64,000 nt of DNA from Chromatocurvus sp046260765. GTDB taxonomy: Bacteria; Pseudomonadota; Gammaproteobacteria; Pseudomonadales; Halieaceae. The stretch is taken from contig JBHEOO010000004.1 of assembly GCA_046260765.1 (NCBI GenBank), forward strand, positions 1 to 64,000, in the 5' to 3' direction. Of this stretch, positions 17,011-25,700 are shown one piece after another; within the stretch, counting starts at the first letter, position 1, and every line of letters begins with the position of its first letter. The notes beneath the pieces were generated by a model. That model had not been told where the DNA came from. It made no database searches and saw only the letters and a list, made by a program, of their open reading frames with translations. Made by a program: the position numbers and the translations under genes.

Positions 17011-18155
17011 TGCGAACGTGGCTGAACGGCGTGTTGATCTGCCTGTGCGTCGGGTTGCTGGGTGCCTGTTCGTCGTCGCCGTTATCTCGGTCTGCACAGG
17101 TGGCTAAGCCAGCGCCTGTGGATGCATCCTGGCCTGATCCCGTGGGCGCTACGCAACTACAGCGCGTCGCTCTCCCGACGAGTGGGCCGTTGCTGGATGT
17201 TGCCGTGCTGGTCTTCGATGCCGGTCTCAGCACGCTGAAACAGGACAGTGTCGACACCGTTTTTGCCGAGGTGCGCAAGGCAGAATCATTGTTCATGCCG
17301 GTGCAGCTGCGCCGTGCTCTGGAGAAGAGCGGTCATTGGGGTGTGGTCCGCGTGCTGCCGGAGCGTCCCGACTCATCGGCGCTGATTGTGTCGGGAAAGA
17401 TTCTGCATGCCGATGGTCGCGACCTGCTGCTGTCGGTCACCGCCACCGACGCGACCGGGCGTGAATGGCTGTCGCGCGTCTACAGGGGGCGTACATCTGC
17501 GAGCGACTATCCGGTCGCGAATGGTCGTGATCCGTTCGAGAATGTTTACCACCGGATCGCCAATGACCTGCTTGCGGTTCGTTCCGACATGGATCCCGCC
17601 GATATTGCCGCGTTGCCCGATATCGCGTTGATGCGGTTTGCAGAACGACTGGCGCCTGCGGTGTTCTCAAAGTACCTGGAGCGCAACTCACAGGGGCATT
17701 TATCCCTGTCGGGCCTTCCTGCAGAGGGCGACACCATGCTGCAGCGGATTCGCCGATTACAGCGACAGGAAAATCTGTTTATCGACACCGTGGACGAGCA
17801 GTACCGGGTTCTGGTGGAGGAGTTCGCCCCGACCTACCACCTGTGGCGCGAATACAGTCGTGAACTTGTGATGTATGAAGAAGACTACGTGGTGCGTGCG
17901 TCACAGCGCGAGATGCAGAGTCGCAGAGGGACGTTTTCAGCCATGCAGCAGACTTACAACACCTTTCGTCGAGCCAAGGTGCACGAGCAGGACCTGTATG
18001 AGCTGGCTACGGGCTTCGATAACGAAGTCACCGCAACGGTGGTGGATGTCGACGATCGCATCTTCCGGCTTCAGGGTTCACTGCGCGAGCAGTTTGTTGA
18101 ATGGCGCAGTCTGCTGGAGCGGATATTTGCCCTGGAGGCGAACGCGACGCCATGA
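17007..18155 (+). CDS. Hypothetical lipoprotein
   Basis: A 382-residue protein with a classic lipoprotein signal: MMRTWLNGVLICLCVGLLGAC, cleavage before the cysteine at about residue 21, followed by SSSP. The first half (LLDVAVLVFDAGLSTL, SALIVSGKILHADGRDLLL) looks like an alpha/beta fold handling an additive outer-membrane-type substrate, and the C-terminal third (about residues 250-375) is helical and charged. I recognise no characterised family. It sits between another lipoprotein and rlmKL, overlapping both by ATGA, so the three genes form one translationally coupled unit. Outer-membrane location is expected because position +2 is Ser. Confidence 0.78.
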   Translation: MMRTWLNGVLICLCVGLLGACSSSPLSRSAQVAKPAPVDASWPDPVGATQLQRVALPTSGPLLDVAVLVFDAGLSTLKQDSVDTVFAEVRKAESLFMPVQLRRALEKSGHWGVVRVLPERPDSSALIVSGKILHADGRDLLLSVTATDATGREWLSRVYRGRTSASDYPVANGRDPFENVYHRIANDLLAVRSDMDPADIAALPDIALMRFAERLAPAVFSKYLERNSQGHLSLSGLPAEGDTMLQRIRRLQRQENLFIDTVDEQYRVLVEEFAPTYHLWREYSRELVMYEEDYVVRASQREMQSRRGTFSAMQQTYNTFRRAKVHEQDLYELATGFDNEVTATVVDVDDRIFRLQGSLREQFVEWRSLLERIFALEANATP

Positions 18156-20377
18156 ATGCTGACACCGTGCGCGAGTTCCTTGCCCTGTGCCCGCGCGGTG
18201 TCGGGTCCCTGCTCACCCACGAACTCGCCACGTTGGGAGCGACAGGGGTGCGTGAAACGCCGGCAGGGGTTTTCTTCTCCGGCAGCCGGGCAACGCTGTA
18301 TCGCGCCTGTCTGTGGTCCCGACTCGCGAACCGGATACTCTTACCCCTGGCAGATTTCGATGCAACAGACCCGGACGCGCTCTACCAGGGCCTGAGGGAA
18401 ATACCCTGGCCCGAACTGTTTTCGGCACAGCGATCCTTCGCAGTGGACTTCCATGGCCAGACGCCGGCAATTCGCAATACGCAATTCGGCGCCCAGCGCA
18501 GCAAGGACGCTATCGTCGATAGATTCCGCGATGACGGCCATCAGCGGCCGAACGTGGACCGGCGGCAGGCGCATATCCGCATCAGTGTGCAGCTGTTCAA
18601 AGGGCTTGCCAGAGTGGCACTGGATCTGTGCGGTGGCAGCCTGCATCAGCGAGGCTATCGGGTCCGTGCGGGTGAGGCACCCCTCAAGGAGAATCTTGCG
18701 GCGGCGCTTCTGCTGAGGGCGGATTGGCCGGGTATGGCGGCTCGCGGCGGTGCTCTGGTTGATCCCATGTGCGGTTCTGCAACATTTCTTATCGAGGGCG
18801 CATTGATGGCCGCGGATTGCGCACCGGCACTCTCGCGCCAGCGATTTGCTTTTGAGGCCTGGCTCTCTCACGACGCCCGGCAGTGGGAGGCCGTGCTGGG
18901 TGATGCCCGCGCCCGCGCTGCGGGCGGGCTCGAACGGGACCTTCCAGAGATACGCGGCTATGATGCCGATCCCGCTGTCGTGCGCTATGCGCAGGCCAAT
19001 ATCGCGGCGGCAGGCCTGCAGCGCCATGTCAGGGTGAGCTGCAAACCCCTGGCGGAGTTGCGCCGGCCCAGTCATCGGCCGATGGGGCAGGGGCTGGTGA
19101 TCTGTAACCCGCCCTATGGCGAGCGACTTGGGGAGAAGGCGGCGCTGCGTCATCTGTACCAGCGTCTGGGGCAGGTTCTTCACGACGAATTCGATGGCTG
19201 GGATGCGGCGGTATTTACTGCTGATATGGAGCTGGGGCGGGCAATTGGCCTGCGCAGCCAGCGGCAGTATGCGTTCTACAATGGCGCACTGAAGTCGTCA
19301 CTGCTTCTGTTTGCGCTGCGTGATAATCGGCTGCGGGATGCACCATTGCAGCCTGAAGCGCAGAGTGCGTCGCAGGGTGAGGCGCCGGTGGATAAAGCCC
19401 TGTCGCAAAACGAGTCGGCGCTCAGCGAGGGCGCAGTCATGTTTGCCAACCGTCTGCGCAAGAATCGACGCCATCTGGCCAGTTGGGTAAAGCGCAATGG
19501 AATTGAATGTTACCGTGTTTATGATGCCGATATGCCCGAGTACGCAGTTGCCGTCGATATCTATGCCGACTGGGTGCACATTGCCGAATACGCTGCACCC
19601 GCCGGCGTCGACCCCGAGGCCGCCCGCGTTCGCCTCGAGGATGTCCTGCAGGCGGTTCCCGGAGCACTGGACATTGCGCCGTCGCGCATCGTGCTCAAGC
19701 AACGTCAACGCCAGCGCGGCGCCGCCCAGTACACGCGGCAGGGCAGCAGCGACCATCTGCTGACGGTCAAGGAAGGTCAGGCATCACTTCTCGTCAACCT
19801 CCAGGATTATCTCGATACCGGCCTGTTTCTGGATCATCGGCCTCTGCGCTTCCGTCTCGCCGAGGAGGCGCGTGGGCAGGATTTCCTTAATCTGTTCTGT
19901 TACACCGGCTCAGCGACAGTGCACGCAGCCCTTGCGGGCGCACGCTCGACAACCAGTGTCGACCTGTCGAACACCTATCTCGACTGGCTGCGGAAAAACC
20001 TGGCGCGTAATGGACTGGCGGAGACCCGCCACCGACTCATTCGCGATGATGTTCGTGCATGGCTGGAGCAGGGCGGTGATGATTTTGATGTCATTCTTCT
20101 GGATCCACCTTCCTTTTCCAACTCGAAGCGACTGGATGACGCATTCGACCTGCAGCGAGACCACCCGGACCTCATCCGGGCCAGCATGCGGCGTTTACGG
20201 CCCCATGGCGTCATGTACTTTTCCAGCAACAAGCGCAGGTTTCAGCTTGATCCCGCCATGCCTGATGAGTTTTGCTGCAAAGACGTCACGGCACAGACTC
20301 TGGATCCCGATTTTCGGCGGGGGAGAAAGCCTCATGTATGTTTCCGCTTCTCGCATCGCGCCGTGAAACGAAAGTGA
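18152..20377 (+). CDS. rlmL: Bifunctional 23S rRNA methyltransferase RlmKL (G2445-N2 and G2069-N7)
   Basis: This 741-residue fusion carries two Rossmann methyltransferase domains. A THUMP region occupies the first 150 or so residues. RlmL: DPMCGSATFLIEG from residue 204 and the catalytic NPPYGERLG from 319. RlmK: the second SAM domain with FCYTGSATVHAALAGA and DPPSFSNSKR from 651. It methylates G2445 and G2069 of 23S rRNA in helix 74. The start is the ATG at 18152 inside the lipoprotein stop; the frame upstream to 18101 is not conserved. Length slightly exceeds E. coli RlmKL (702), mainly through an extra linker near residues 395-425. Confidence 0.94.
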   Translation: MNADTVREFLALCPRGVGSLLTHELATLGATGVRETPAGVFFSGSRATLYRACLWSRLANRILLPLADFDATDPDALYQGLREIPWPELFSAQRSFAVDFHGQTPAIRNTQFGAQRSKDAIVDRFRDDGHQRPNVDRRQAHIRISVQLFKGLARVALDLCGGSLHQRGYRVRAGEAPLKENLAAALLLRADWPGMAARGGALVDPMCGSATFLIEGALMAADCAPALSRQRFAFEAWLSHDARQWEAVLGDARARAAGGLERDLPEIRGYDADPAVVRYAQANIAAAGLQRHVRVSCKPLAELRRPSHRPMGQGLVICNPPYGERLGEKAALRHLYQRLGQVLHDEFDGWDAAVFTADMELGRAIGLRSQRQYAFYNGALKSSLLLFALRDNRLRDAPLQPEAQSASQGEAPVDKALSQNESALSEGAVMFANRLRKNRRHLASWVKRNGIECYRVYDADMPEYAVAVDIYADWVHIAEYAAPAGVDPEAARVRLEDVLQAVPGALDIAPSRIVLKQRQRQRGAAQYTRQGSSDHLLTVKEGQASLLVNLQDYLDTGLFLDHRPLRFRLAEEARGQDFLNLFCYTGSATVHAALAGARSTTSVDLSNTYLDWLRKNLARNGLAETRHRLIRDDVRAWLEQGGDDFDVILLDPPSFSNSKRLDDAFDLQRDHPDLIRASMRRLRPHGVMYFSSNKRRFQLDPAMPDEFCCKDVTAQTLDPDFRRGRKPHVCFRFSHRAVKRK

Positions 20378-20477
20378 AAGTGAATACGATTGCCGGTAAC
20401 TGCCGTCTACCAGGGAGTTCTGTTTACGACCGATAGTCACGGAGTGTTTGCCGGGTGCAGTTTTCAGGAATTTTGTC

Positions 20478-20933
20478 ATGAAATCGCTTCTTGTTGCCTA
20501 CCACAGCCAGAGCGGTGCCAGCGCAGGGCTGGCTTTGGCCGCTGCCGCTGGCGCAAGAGCCAGCGGTGAGGTCGCTGTCCGCTACGGTCGGTGTGCCGAC
20601 CTGGGCAGCTCTGACCTCGCGCAGGTGGATGCCCTGCTACTGGTCTGCGCCGAAAACAACGGTCGTCTCAACGGCGGCGCGAAAGATTTTCTCGACCGCG
20701 TTTTCTATCCTACGATAGGTAGAAACCTGGTTCTGCCCTACGCGCTGATTGTCAGCGCCGGCAGTGATGGACAGGGCGCGGTCGCGGAAGCGCAGCGAAT
20801 ATTCAAGGGTATTCCTTTTACATTGGCAACTGAGCCGCAAATACTCCACGGGCCGCCTGGTGAAGTTGAGCTAAAGGCAGCCCGGGAACTTGGCGAGGCC
20901 TTTGCCACGGGCGTGGCGATGGCGATTTTTTAG
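20478..20933 (+). CDS. Flavodoxin-like / NAD(P)H-dependent FMN reductase-like protein
   Basis: This 151-residue protein opens with the flavodoxin-type FMN phosphate-binding strand and loop (LLVAYHSQSGASAGLA, residues 4-19) and has LLLVCAENNGRLNGGAKDFLDR near residue 55, as in small flavodoxin-like quinone reductases. The frame runs upstream to 20448, but the ATG at 20478 has AGGA at 8 nt and matches the fold start. The partner redox system is unknown. It follows rlmKL after a 100-nt gap and precedes a thioesterase by 49 nt. Confidence 0.8.
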   Translation: MKSLLVAYHSQSGASAGLALAAAAGARASGEVAVRYGRCADLGSSDLAQVDALLLVCAENNGRLNGGAKDFLDRVFYPTIGRNLVLPYALIVSAGSDGQGAVAEAQRIFKGIPFTLATEPQILHGPPGEVELKAARELGEAFATGVAMAIF

Positions 20934-20982
20934 TCGGGCAAGGTCACGTGCCGTAAAGTCCCACCACAAACAGGAGAAAACC

Positions 20983-21465
20983 TTGTCATCAGATAGCGTA
21001 CCCGAGGGATTTGAACTCATGCCGGAAGGCCTGGCATACAGCGACTGTCTTCAGCCTTATTATCGAAGGGTGGGTGAAAACAAGGAATTGATGTTCGGTC
21101 TGCGCGTGCTCGATCAGCATTGCAATCTCATGGGGATATGCCATGGCGGCGCCCTCATGACGCTCGCAGATATTGCCGCGGCATCGACGGTGAGCTCGCA
21201 ACTGGAGGAACCGCGCGGACTGCCGACTGTCAGTCTGTCTTTCGACTTCATTGCCCCTGGACGCAAAGGCAGCTGGCTGCAGACACACACGGATCACGTG
21301 GAGATGAAACGGCGCTTCGGTTTCTGTTCTGGCGTTATCCGCGATGGTGATCACGATGACAGGATTATCGCGCGCTACAGTGGCACGTTCTATATTCCCG
21401 ATCACCTGGGCGTATGGAAAGACGATGCGGGCCGCGCCGCTGCGGCGAAGATTTTCAGCGCATGA
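20983..21465 (+). CDS. PaaI-family hotdog thioesterase, TTG start likely
   Basis: A 160-residue hotdog-fold thioesterase. The family signature NLMGICHGGALMTLADIAA holds the His-Gly-Gly turn and the helix that carries the catalytic acid. FDFIAPGRKGSW and RIIARYSGTFYIP complete the beta sheet. The frame is open from 20890 inside the upstream gene, but a TTG at 20983 directly after ACAGGAGAAAACC is the best start; an ATG at 21019 is the next option. It would hydrolyse acyl-CoA or aryl-CoA thioesters in the cytoplasm. It converges on the LysR gene, overlapping its end by 11 bp. Confidence 0.83.
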   Translation: MSSDSVPEGFELMPEGLAYSDCLQPYYRRVGENKELMFGLRVLDQHCNLMGICHGGALMTLADIAAASTVSSQLEEPRGLPTVSLSFDFIAPGRKGSWLQTHTDHVEMKRRFGFCSGVIRDGDHDDRIIARYSGTFYIPDHLGVWKDDAGRAAAAKIFSA

Positions 21466-22354
21466 TCTCGCTATCGCCTGCCGTGCGCAGTGCTGCAATC
21501 ATAGCGCCGGCGGCGCGTGAGGGTGAGCGCTGCCGGTGATTGGCATAGCCCAGCGTGCGTTCCAGCTGCACACCGTCTACGGCAAGGCAGCGCAATGAGT
21601 GATCGCGCATGCGGCGCGGCAGCACGGTCCAGCCGAGGCCCACCGCAGCCATCATTCGCAGCGTCTCCAGATAGTTGGTCGACATGGAAACCTGGGGCTG
21701 CAGCCCCGCCTCGTTGAAACAGCGGGAAACCAGTTGACCCGTGAAGGTTTCGAAGCCCGGCAGCACCGCCGCAAGAGTCGAAAGCTCTGTCAGCGTCGTG
21801 CGTGAGCTGCTGGCAAGGGGGTGATCTGCAGCCACCATGAAATCCAGTGGATCCTGCCATAGGGGATAGCTGGCGAGCTGCGGCTCGTCCCGCGGCGCCA
21901 GCGTGGCGATCGCGAGCTCGATGTTTCCCGCAGCCAGCGCTGCATACGCCTGTTCGGAATCGATGAACTGGATGTCAAGCTGCACACGGGGATAGGCGCG
22001 CTTGTACGCGCTCAGTATCGGCGGCAGTCGGTGCAGCCCGATGTGGTGACTGGTGCCCAGCTGCAGGCGGCCGGAGACATCCCCGTCCAGGTCTCTCACG
22101 GCCTGTTCGGCCGCCGCGAAACTCAGCTCTACGGCCGCCGCGTGGGGCAGGAGTGCGGAACCTGCCTCTGTCAGCAGCACGCGTCTTCCCACGCGATCAA
22201 ACAGGGCGACGCCAAGATGCGTCTCCAGTAGCGCAATGCGTTTGCTGATCGCAGGCTGGGACAGGTGCAGGCGCAAGGCCGCGGCGGAAAATGAGCCGGT
22301 TTCGGCGATGGCGCTAAAAGCCCGCAGGTTATGCAGATCGAGATCGGCTGACAT
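21455..22354 (-). CDS. LysR-family transcriptional regulator divergent from leuCDB
   Basis: A 299-residue LysR regulator. The winged helix-turn-helix is at residues 5-64 (LHNLRAFSAIAETGSFSAAA, LSQPAISKRIALLETHLG). The effector-binding domain begins near residue 95 (LQLGTSHHIGLHRLPPILS) with the second lobe at about 165-260. The gene is divergent from leuC with a 130-nt AT-rich intergenic region, the same arrangement as in Pseudomonas, where a LysR gene precedes leuCDB. It probably controls its own gene and leuCDB. The effector is unknown; a leucine-pathway intermediate would be a natural guess. Confidence 0.92.
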   Translation of the reverse strand: MSADLDLHNLRAFSAIAETGSFSAAALRLHLSQPAISKRIALLETHLGVALFDRVGRRVLLTEAGSALLPHAAAVELSFAAAEQAVRDLDGDVSGRLQLGTSHHIGLHRLPPILSAYKRAYPRVQLDIQFIDSEQAYAALAAGNIELAIATLAPRDEPQLASYPLWQDPLDFMVAADHPLASSSRTTLTELSTLAAVLPGFETFTGQLVSRCFNEAGLQPQVSMSTNYLETLRMMAAVGLGWTVLPRRMRDHSLRCLAVDGVQLERTLGYANHRQRSPSRAAGAMIAALRTAGDSEIMR

Positions 22355-22386
22355 GGGGAGTGGCCTTGTGAAAAAAACCTATAATA

Positions 22387-22446
22387 ATTCGTTATGTAAT
22401 GAATAAAAATAATAAATTTGAGTAATTGTAGCCGGCGCGATACGCT
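22387..22446 (+). promoter_or_regulatory. Candidate LysR operator and leuC promoter region
   Basis: Between the LysR gene and leuC lies an AT-rich patch in an otherwise GC-rich region. ATTCGTTATGTAATGAAT (22387-22404) is an interrupted dyad with 14 of 18 positions symmetric (ATTC..TTA..TAA..GAAT). A weak sigma70-like promoter for leuC could be TTGAGT (22418-22423) with a 17-nt spacer to TACGCT (22441-22446). The dyad position just upstream of that -35 suits a LysR activator. The T-N11-A rule is not strictly met. Confidence 0.45.
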
Positions 22447-22484
22447 GGGGCTATACGAATTGACCAGACATACCGGGGAATCCC

Positions 22485-23918
22485 ATGACTGCAATGACGC
22501 TGTACGACAAGCTCTGGAATAATCACCTCGTTGAGCAGTGGGACAACGGCTCGGCGCTCATCTACATAGACCGTCACCTCCTTCATGAAGTGACCTCGCC
22601 GCAGGCGTTTGAAGGCCTCAGGCTTGCGAATCGCAAGCCCTGGCGACTCGGCGCCAATCTCGCCGTCCCCGATCACAATGTGCCCACCGGCGCCGATGAG
22701 CGTCGGGGTGGGGTCGCGGGTATCCTCGATCCCATATCCCGGCTGCAGGTGCAGACCCTCGACGACAACTGCAGCGCGTTCGATATTGTCGAAATCCCGA
22801 TCAATGACGTGCGCCAGGGCATCGTCCACGTGATTGGCCCTGAAATGGGGGCCACACTGCCCGGCATGACGCTGGTATGCGGTGATTCCCATACGTCCAC
22901 CCACGGGGCGCTCGGTGCGCTGGCCCATGGCATTGGCACCTCCGAGGTAGAGCACGTGCTGGCCACCCAGTGTCTGGTACAGCAGAAAATGAAGAATCTG
23001 CAGGTGCGGGTCAGCGGTCGTCTGCAGGCCGGTGTCACCGCGAAGGATCTCGCGCTGGCGATCATCGGCAGCATAGGAACCGCGGGGGGTACTGGCTACG
23101 CCATTGAATTTGCCGGCGAGGCGGTCCGCGCCCTGTCTATGGAAGGCCGCATGACCCTGTGCAACATGTCCATCGAAGCGGGCGCACGCGTGGGCGTCAT
23201 CGCGGTGGACGACGTTACCATCGATTACGTGCGCAACCGTCCCCACGCCCCTCGGGGTGACATGTGGGACGCGGCGGTGGCTGCCTGGCGCGACCTGCAC
23301 AGCGATGAGGGTGCACGGTTCGATCGCGTGGTTGAGCTTGACGGCGCCGCCATAGAGCCGCAGGTAACCTGGGGCACGTCGCCCGAAATGGTGACCTCTG
23401 TGCATGGCCACGTGCCTGATCCTTCGACGATCGATAACCCCGCCCGGGCTGCCGCCGTGCGCCGGGCGCTCGACTATATGGGGCTCCAGCCCGGTATGCC
23501 AATCACGGATATTCGCCCTGACAGGGTGTTTATTGGGTCGTGCACCAATTCGAGGATCGAGGATCTGCGAGAGGCGGCTGCGGTGGCTCGGGGCCGGTAC
23601 AAGGCCGATTCAGTCAAGCAGGTTCTGGTGGTGCCCGGGTCGGGCCAGGTCAAGAAGCAGGCAGAGGCCGAGGGTCTTGACCGGATATTTATCGCGGCGG
23701 GTATGGAGTGGCGCGAGCCCGGGTGCTCCATGTGTCTGGCCATGAACGCCGACAGACTCGGCGCCGGCGAGCACTGCGCCTCCACGTCCAACCGCAATTT
23801 CGAGGGCCGACAGGGCTCCGGTGGTCGCACTCACCTGGTCAGTCCGGCCATGGCTGCCGCTGCGGCGGTTGCCGGTCATTTTACTGACGTCCGACACCTC
23901 ATGGAGTCTGTCACATGA
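22485..23918 (+). CDS. leuC: 3-isopropylmalate dehydratase large subunit
   Basis: LeuC (477 residues) forms with LeuD the 4Fe-4S isomerase that converts 2-isopropylmalate to 3-isopropylmalate in leucine synthesis. The cluster cysteines are C353 in GSCTNSR, and C414 and C417 in CSMCLAMN. CGDSHTSTHGALGALAHGIG and DHNVPTG are the aconitase-family substrate motifs. It overlaps leuD by ATGA and is the first gene of leuCDB. Length matches the bacterial short LeuC family (466-480). Confidence 0.97.
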   Translation: MTAMTLYDKLWNNHLVEQWDNGSALIYIDRHLLHEVTSPQAFEGLRLANRKPWRLGANLAVPDHNVPTGADERRGGVAGILDPISRLQVQTLDDNCSAFDIVEIPINDVRQGIVHVIGPEMGATLPGMTLVCGDSHTSTHGALGALAHGIGTSEVEHVLATQCLVQQKMKNLQVRVSGRLQAGVTAKDLALAIIGSIGTAGGTGYAIEFAGEAVRALSMEGRMTLCNMSIEAGARVGVIAVDDVTIDYVRNRPHAPRGDMWDAAVAAWRDLHSDEGARFDRVVELDGAAIEPQVTWGTSPEMVTSVHGHVPDPSTIDNPARAAAVRRALDYMGLQPGMPITDIRPDRVFIGSCTNSRIEDLREAAAVARGRYKADSVKQVLVVPGSGQVKKQAEAEGLDRIFIAAGMEWREPGCSMCLAMNADRLGAGEHCASTSNRNFEGRQGSGGRTHLVSPAMAAAAAVAGHFTDVRHLMESVT

Positions 23919-24581
23919 AGCCTTTCAGTCATCACAAGGGCCTGTTGGCTCCCATGGATCGCGCCAACGTGGACACCGATCTGATCATCCCCAAGCAGTT
24001 TCTAAAGTCCATCAAACGAACAGGTTTTGGCCCCAACCTGTTCGATGATCTGCGTTACATGGATGAAGGGCAGCCGGGGGAGGATTGCAGTGGTCGCCCG
24101 TTAAACCCTGATTTTCCGCTGAATTTTTCCCGCTATGAGGGCGCGACGATACTCNNNNNNNNNNCGGGAGAACTTCGGCTGCGGTTCAAGTCGCGAGCAC
24201 GCCCCCTGGGCGCTGGCGGATTACGGGTTCCGGGTGATCATTGCGCCGAGTTTCGCCGACATTTTCTATAACAACTGCTTCAAGAACGGGTTGCTTCCAT
24301 TGGTTTTGACGGCACAACAGGTGGACACGCTGTTCACGAGCCTGTACGCCAGCGAGGGCTACACGCTGGACATTGACCTGCCGGCACAGCGCGTGACGAC
24401 ACCGTCCGGCGATCAGTTCGCCTTTGAGGTTGACGAGTTCCGCAAGCAGCGCATGCTGGAAGGACTGGATGACATCGGTATGACGCTGAAAAGTGCGGAT
24501 GCCATCCGGCGTTTTGAGGGACAGTGGCAGAAACGTTCGCCCTGGCTGTTCGGCAGCTTTGACCTTGCTGCGGAGGGATAG
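23915..24581 (+). CDS. leuD: 3-isopropylmalate dehydratase small subunit, interrupted by an assembly gap
   Basis: The small subunit of isopropylmalate isomerase. The N-terminal half (LLAPMDRANVDTDLIIPKQF, then LNFSRYEGATIL) and the C-terminal half (RENFGCGSSREHAPWALADY onward) lie in different frames because ten N bases separate them. E. coli LeuD reads GASILLARENFG, so the missing residues should be two (Leu-Ala or similar), i.e. 6 nt. Ten Ns shift the frame by +1; six restore it, giving a normal 220-residue protein. The gene is therefore intact and the break is an artefact of a fixed-length placeholder. The C-terminus continues to TAG at 24579-24581, one base before the leuB GTG. Confidence 0.93.
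24155..24164. other. Assembly gap (10 N) inside leuD
   Basis: Ten N bases. Homology on both sides predicts a true gap of 6 nt, so the run is a default placeholder and all coordinates to the right are probably 4 too high relative to the real chromosome. Confidence 0.95.
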
Positions 24582-24582
24582 C

Positions 24583-25674
24583 GTGAGCCGTCGAATTCTG
24601 ATGCTGCCCGGAGATCACATCGGCCGGGAAATCGTTGCCGAGGCTGACAAAGTGTTGCGCGCGGTCGACAGCCGCTTCGCGCTCGGCCTCGATCTGGAAT
24701 ACGGGTTGATCGGCGGCGCTGCGCTGGACAGCGAGGGTGTACCGCTGCCCGTCAGTACGCTGGAAAGTGCCCGACAGGCGCATGCGATATTGCTGGGCGC
24801 GGTCGGCGGGCCGGAATGGGATGGTGTGGCCCGGGAACTTCGCCCGGAGCGGGGCCTGCTGCAGATCCGCAGTGAACTCGGGCTTTTTGGCAATCTGCGT
24901 CCTGCAATCCTGTATCCGCAGCTGGCAGATGCCTCTAGTCTGAAGCCGGAAATTGTCGCCGGTCTTGATCTTCTTATTGTTCGAGAACTGACGGGCGGCA
25001 TTTATTTTGGCGAGCCCCGGGGCATCCGCACCCTGGAAAACGGTGAGCGTGAGGGTTTCAATACCGACGTTTACCGTGAATCGGAGATCGAGAGGATTGC
25101 CCACCTCGCTTTCAGACTGGCGCAACAGCGCGATCGACGGCTGTGCTCGGTCGACAAGGCGAATGTGCTGGAGGTGACGGTACTCTGGCGTGAAGTTCTC
25201 GAGGCCGTGGCAGCGTTCTACCCCGACGTCGAGCTGACGCATCTGTACGTTGACAACGCTGCCATGCAGCTGGTCATGGCGCCGAGGCAGTTTGACGTGA
25301 TGGTCACGGGTAATCTTTTCGGCGATATTCTGTCTGATGCGGCCGCAATGCTCACCGGATCCATTGGTATGTTACCCTCTGCATCGCTCGATGAAGCAGG
25401 CCGGGGCCTTTACGAGCCCTGCCACGGGTCAGCGCCTGATATATCGGGGCAGGGTAAGGCTAACCCGTTGGCGACAATACTGTCAGTCGCGATGATGATG
25501 CGTTACACGCTCGCCGAGCCAGAGGTGGCGGGTGCCATCGAGGATGCAGTGGGTGAGGTCCTTGACGCCGGTCTGCGGACCGCGGATATCTGCGCGGCGG
25601 GACAGGCACCTGTGACGACCGAAGAGATGGGTGACGCGGTGGTTGCCGCGATTTCCAGACATAGCATGTCCTGA
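24583..25674 (+). CDS. leuB: 3-isopropylmalate dehydrogenase
   Basis: LeuB (363 residues) oxidatively decarboxylates 3-isopropylmalate to 2-oxoisocaproate with NAD. The start is a GTG at 24583, preceded by GGAGGG (24572-24577) and one base past the leuD stop. MLPGDHIGREIVAEA opens the fold. RELTGGIYFGEPRG is the substrate loop, CSVDKANVLE carries the catalytic lysine, and NLFGDILSDAAAMLTGSIGMLPSAS carries the metal-binding aspartates. HGSAPDISGQGKANPLA is the NAD site. It is the third gene of the leuCDB operon and is followed by asd after 26 nt. Confidence 0.96.
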   Translation: MSRRILMLPGDHIGREIVAEADKVLRAVDSRFALGLDLEYGLIGGAALDSEGVPLPVSTLESARQAHAILLGAVGGPEWDGVARELRPERGLLQIRSELGLFGNLRPAILYPQLADASSLKPEIVAGLDLLIVRELTGGIYFGEPRGIRTLENGEREGFNTDVYRESEIERIAHLAFRLAQQRDRRLCSVDKANVLEVTVLWREVLEAVAAFYPDVELTHLYVDNAAMQLVMAPRQFDVMVTGNLFGDILSDAAAMLTGSIGMLPSASLDEAGRGLYEPCHGSAPDISGQGKANPLATILSVAMMMRYTLAEPEVAGAIEDAVGEVLDAGLRTADICAAGQAPVTTEEMGDAVVAAISRHSMS

Positions 25675-25700
25675 ATCATCTGAAAGGGAGAAACCGCCAG

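Noticed and set aside
23915..24581. leuD as a frameshifted pseudogene
   Set aside because: Both halves are fully conserved and the frame change coincides exactly with the N run; 6 nt instead of 10 restores the gene.
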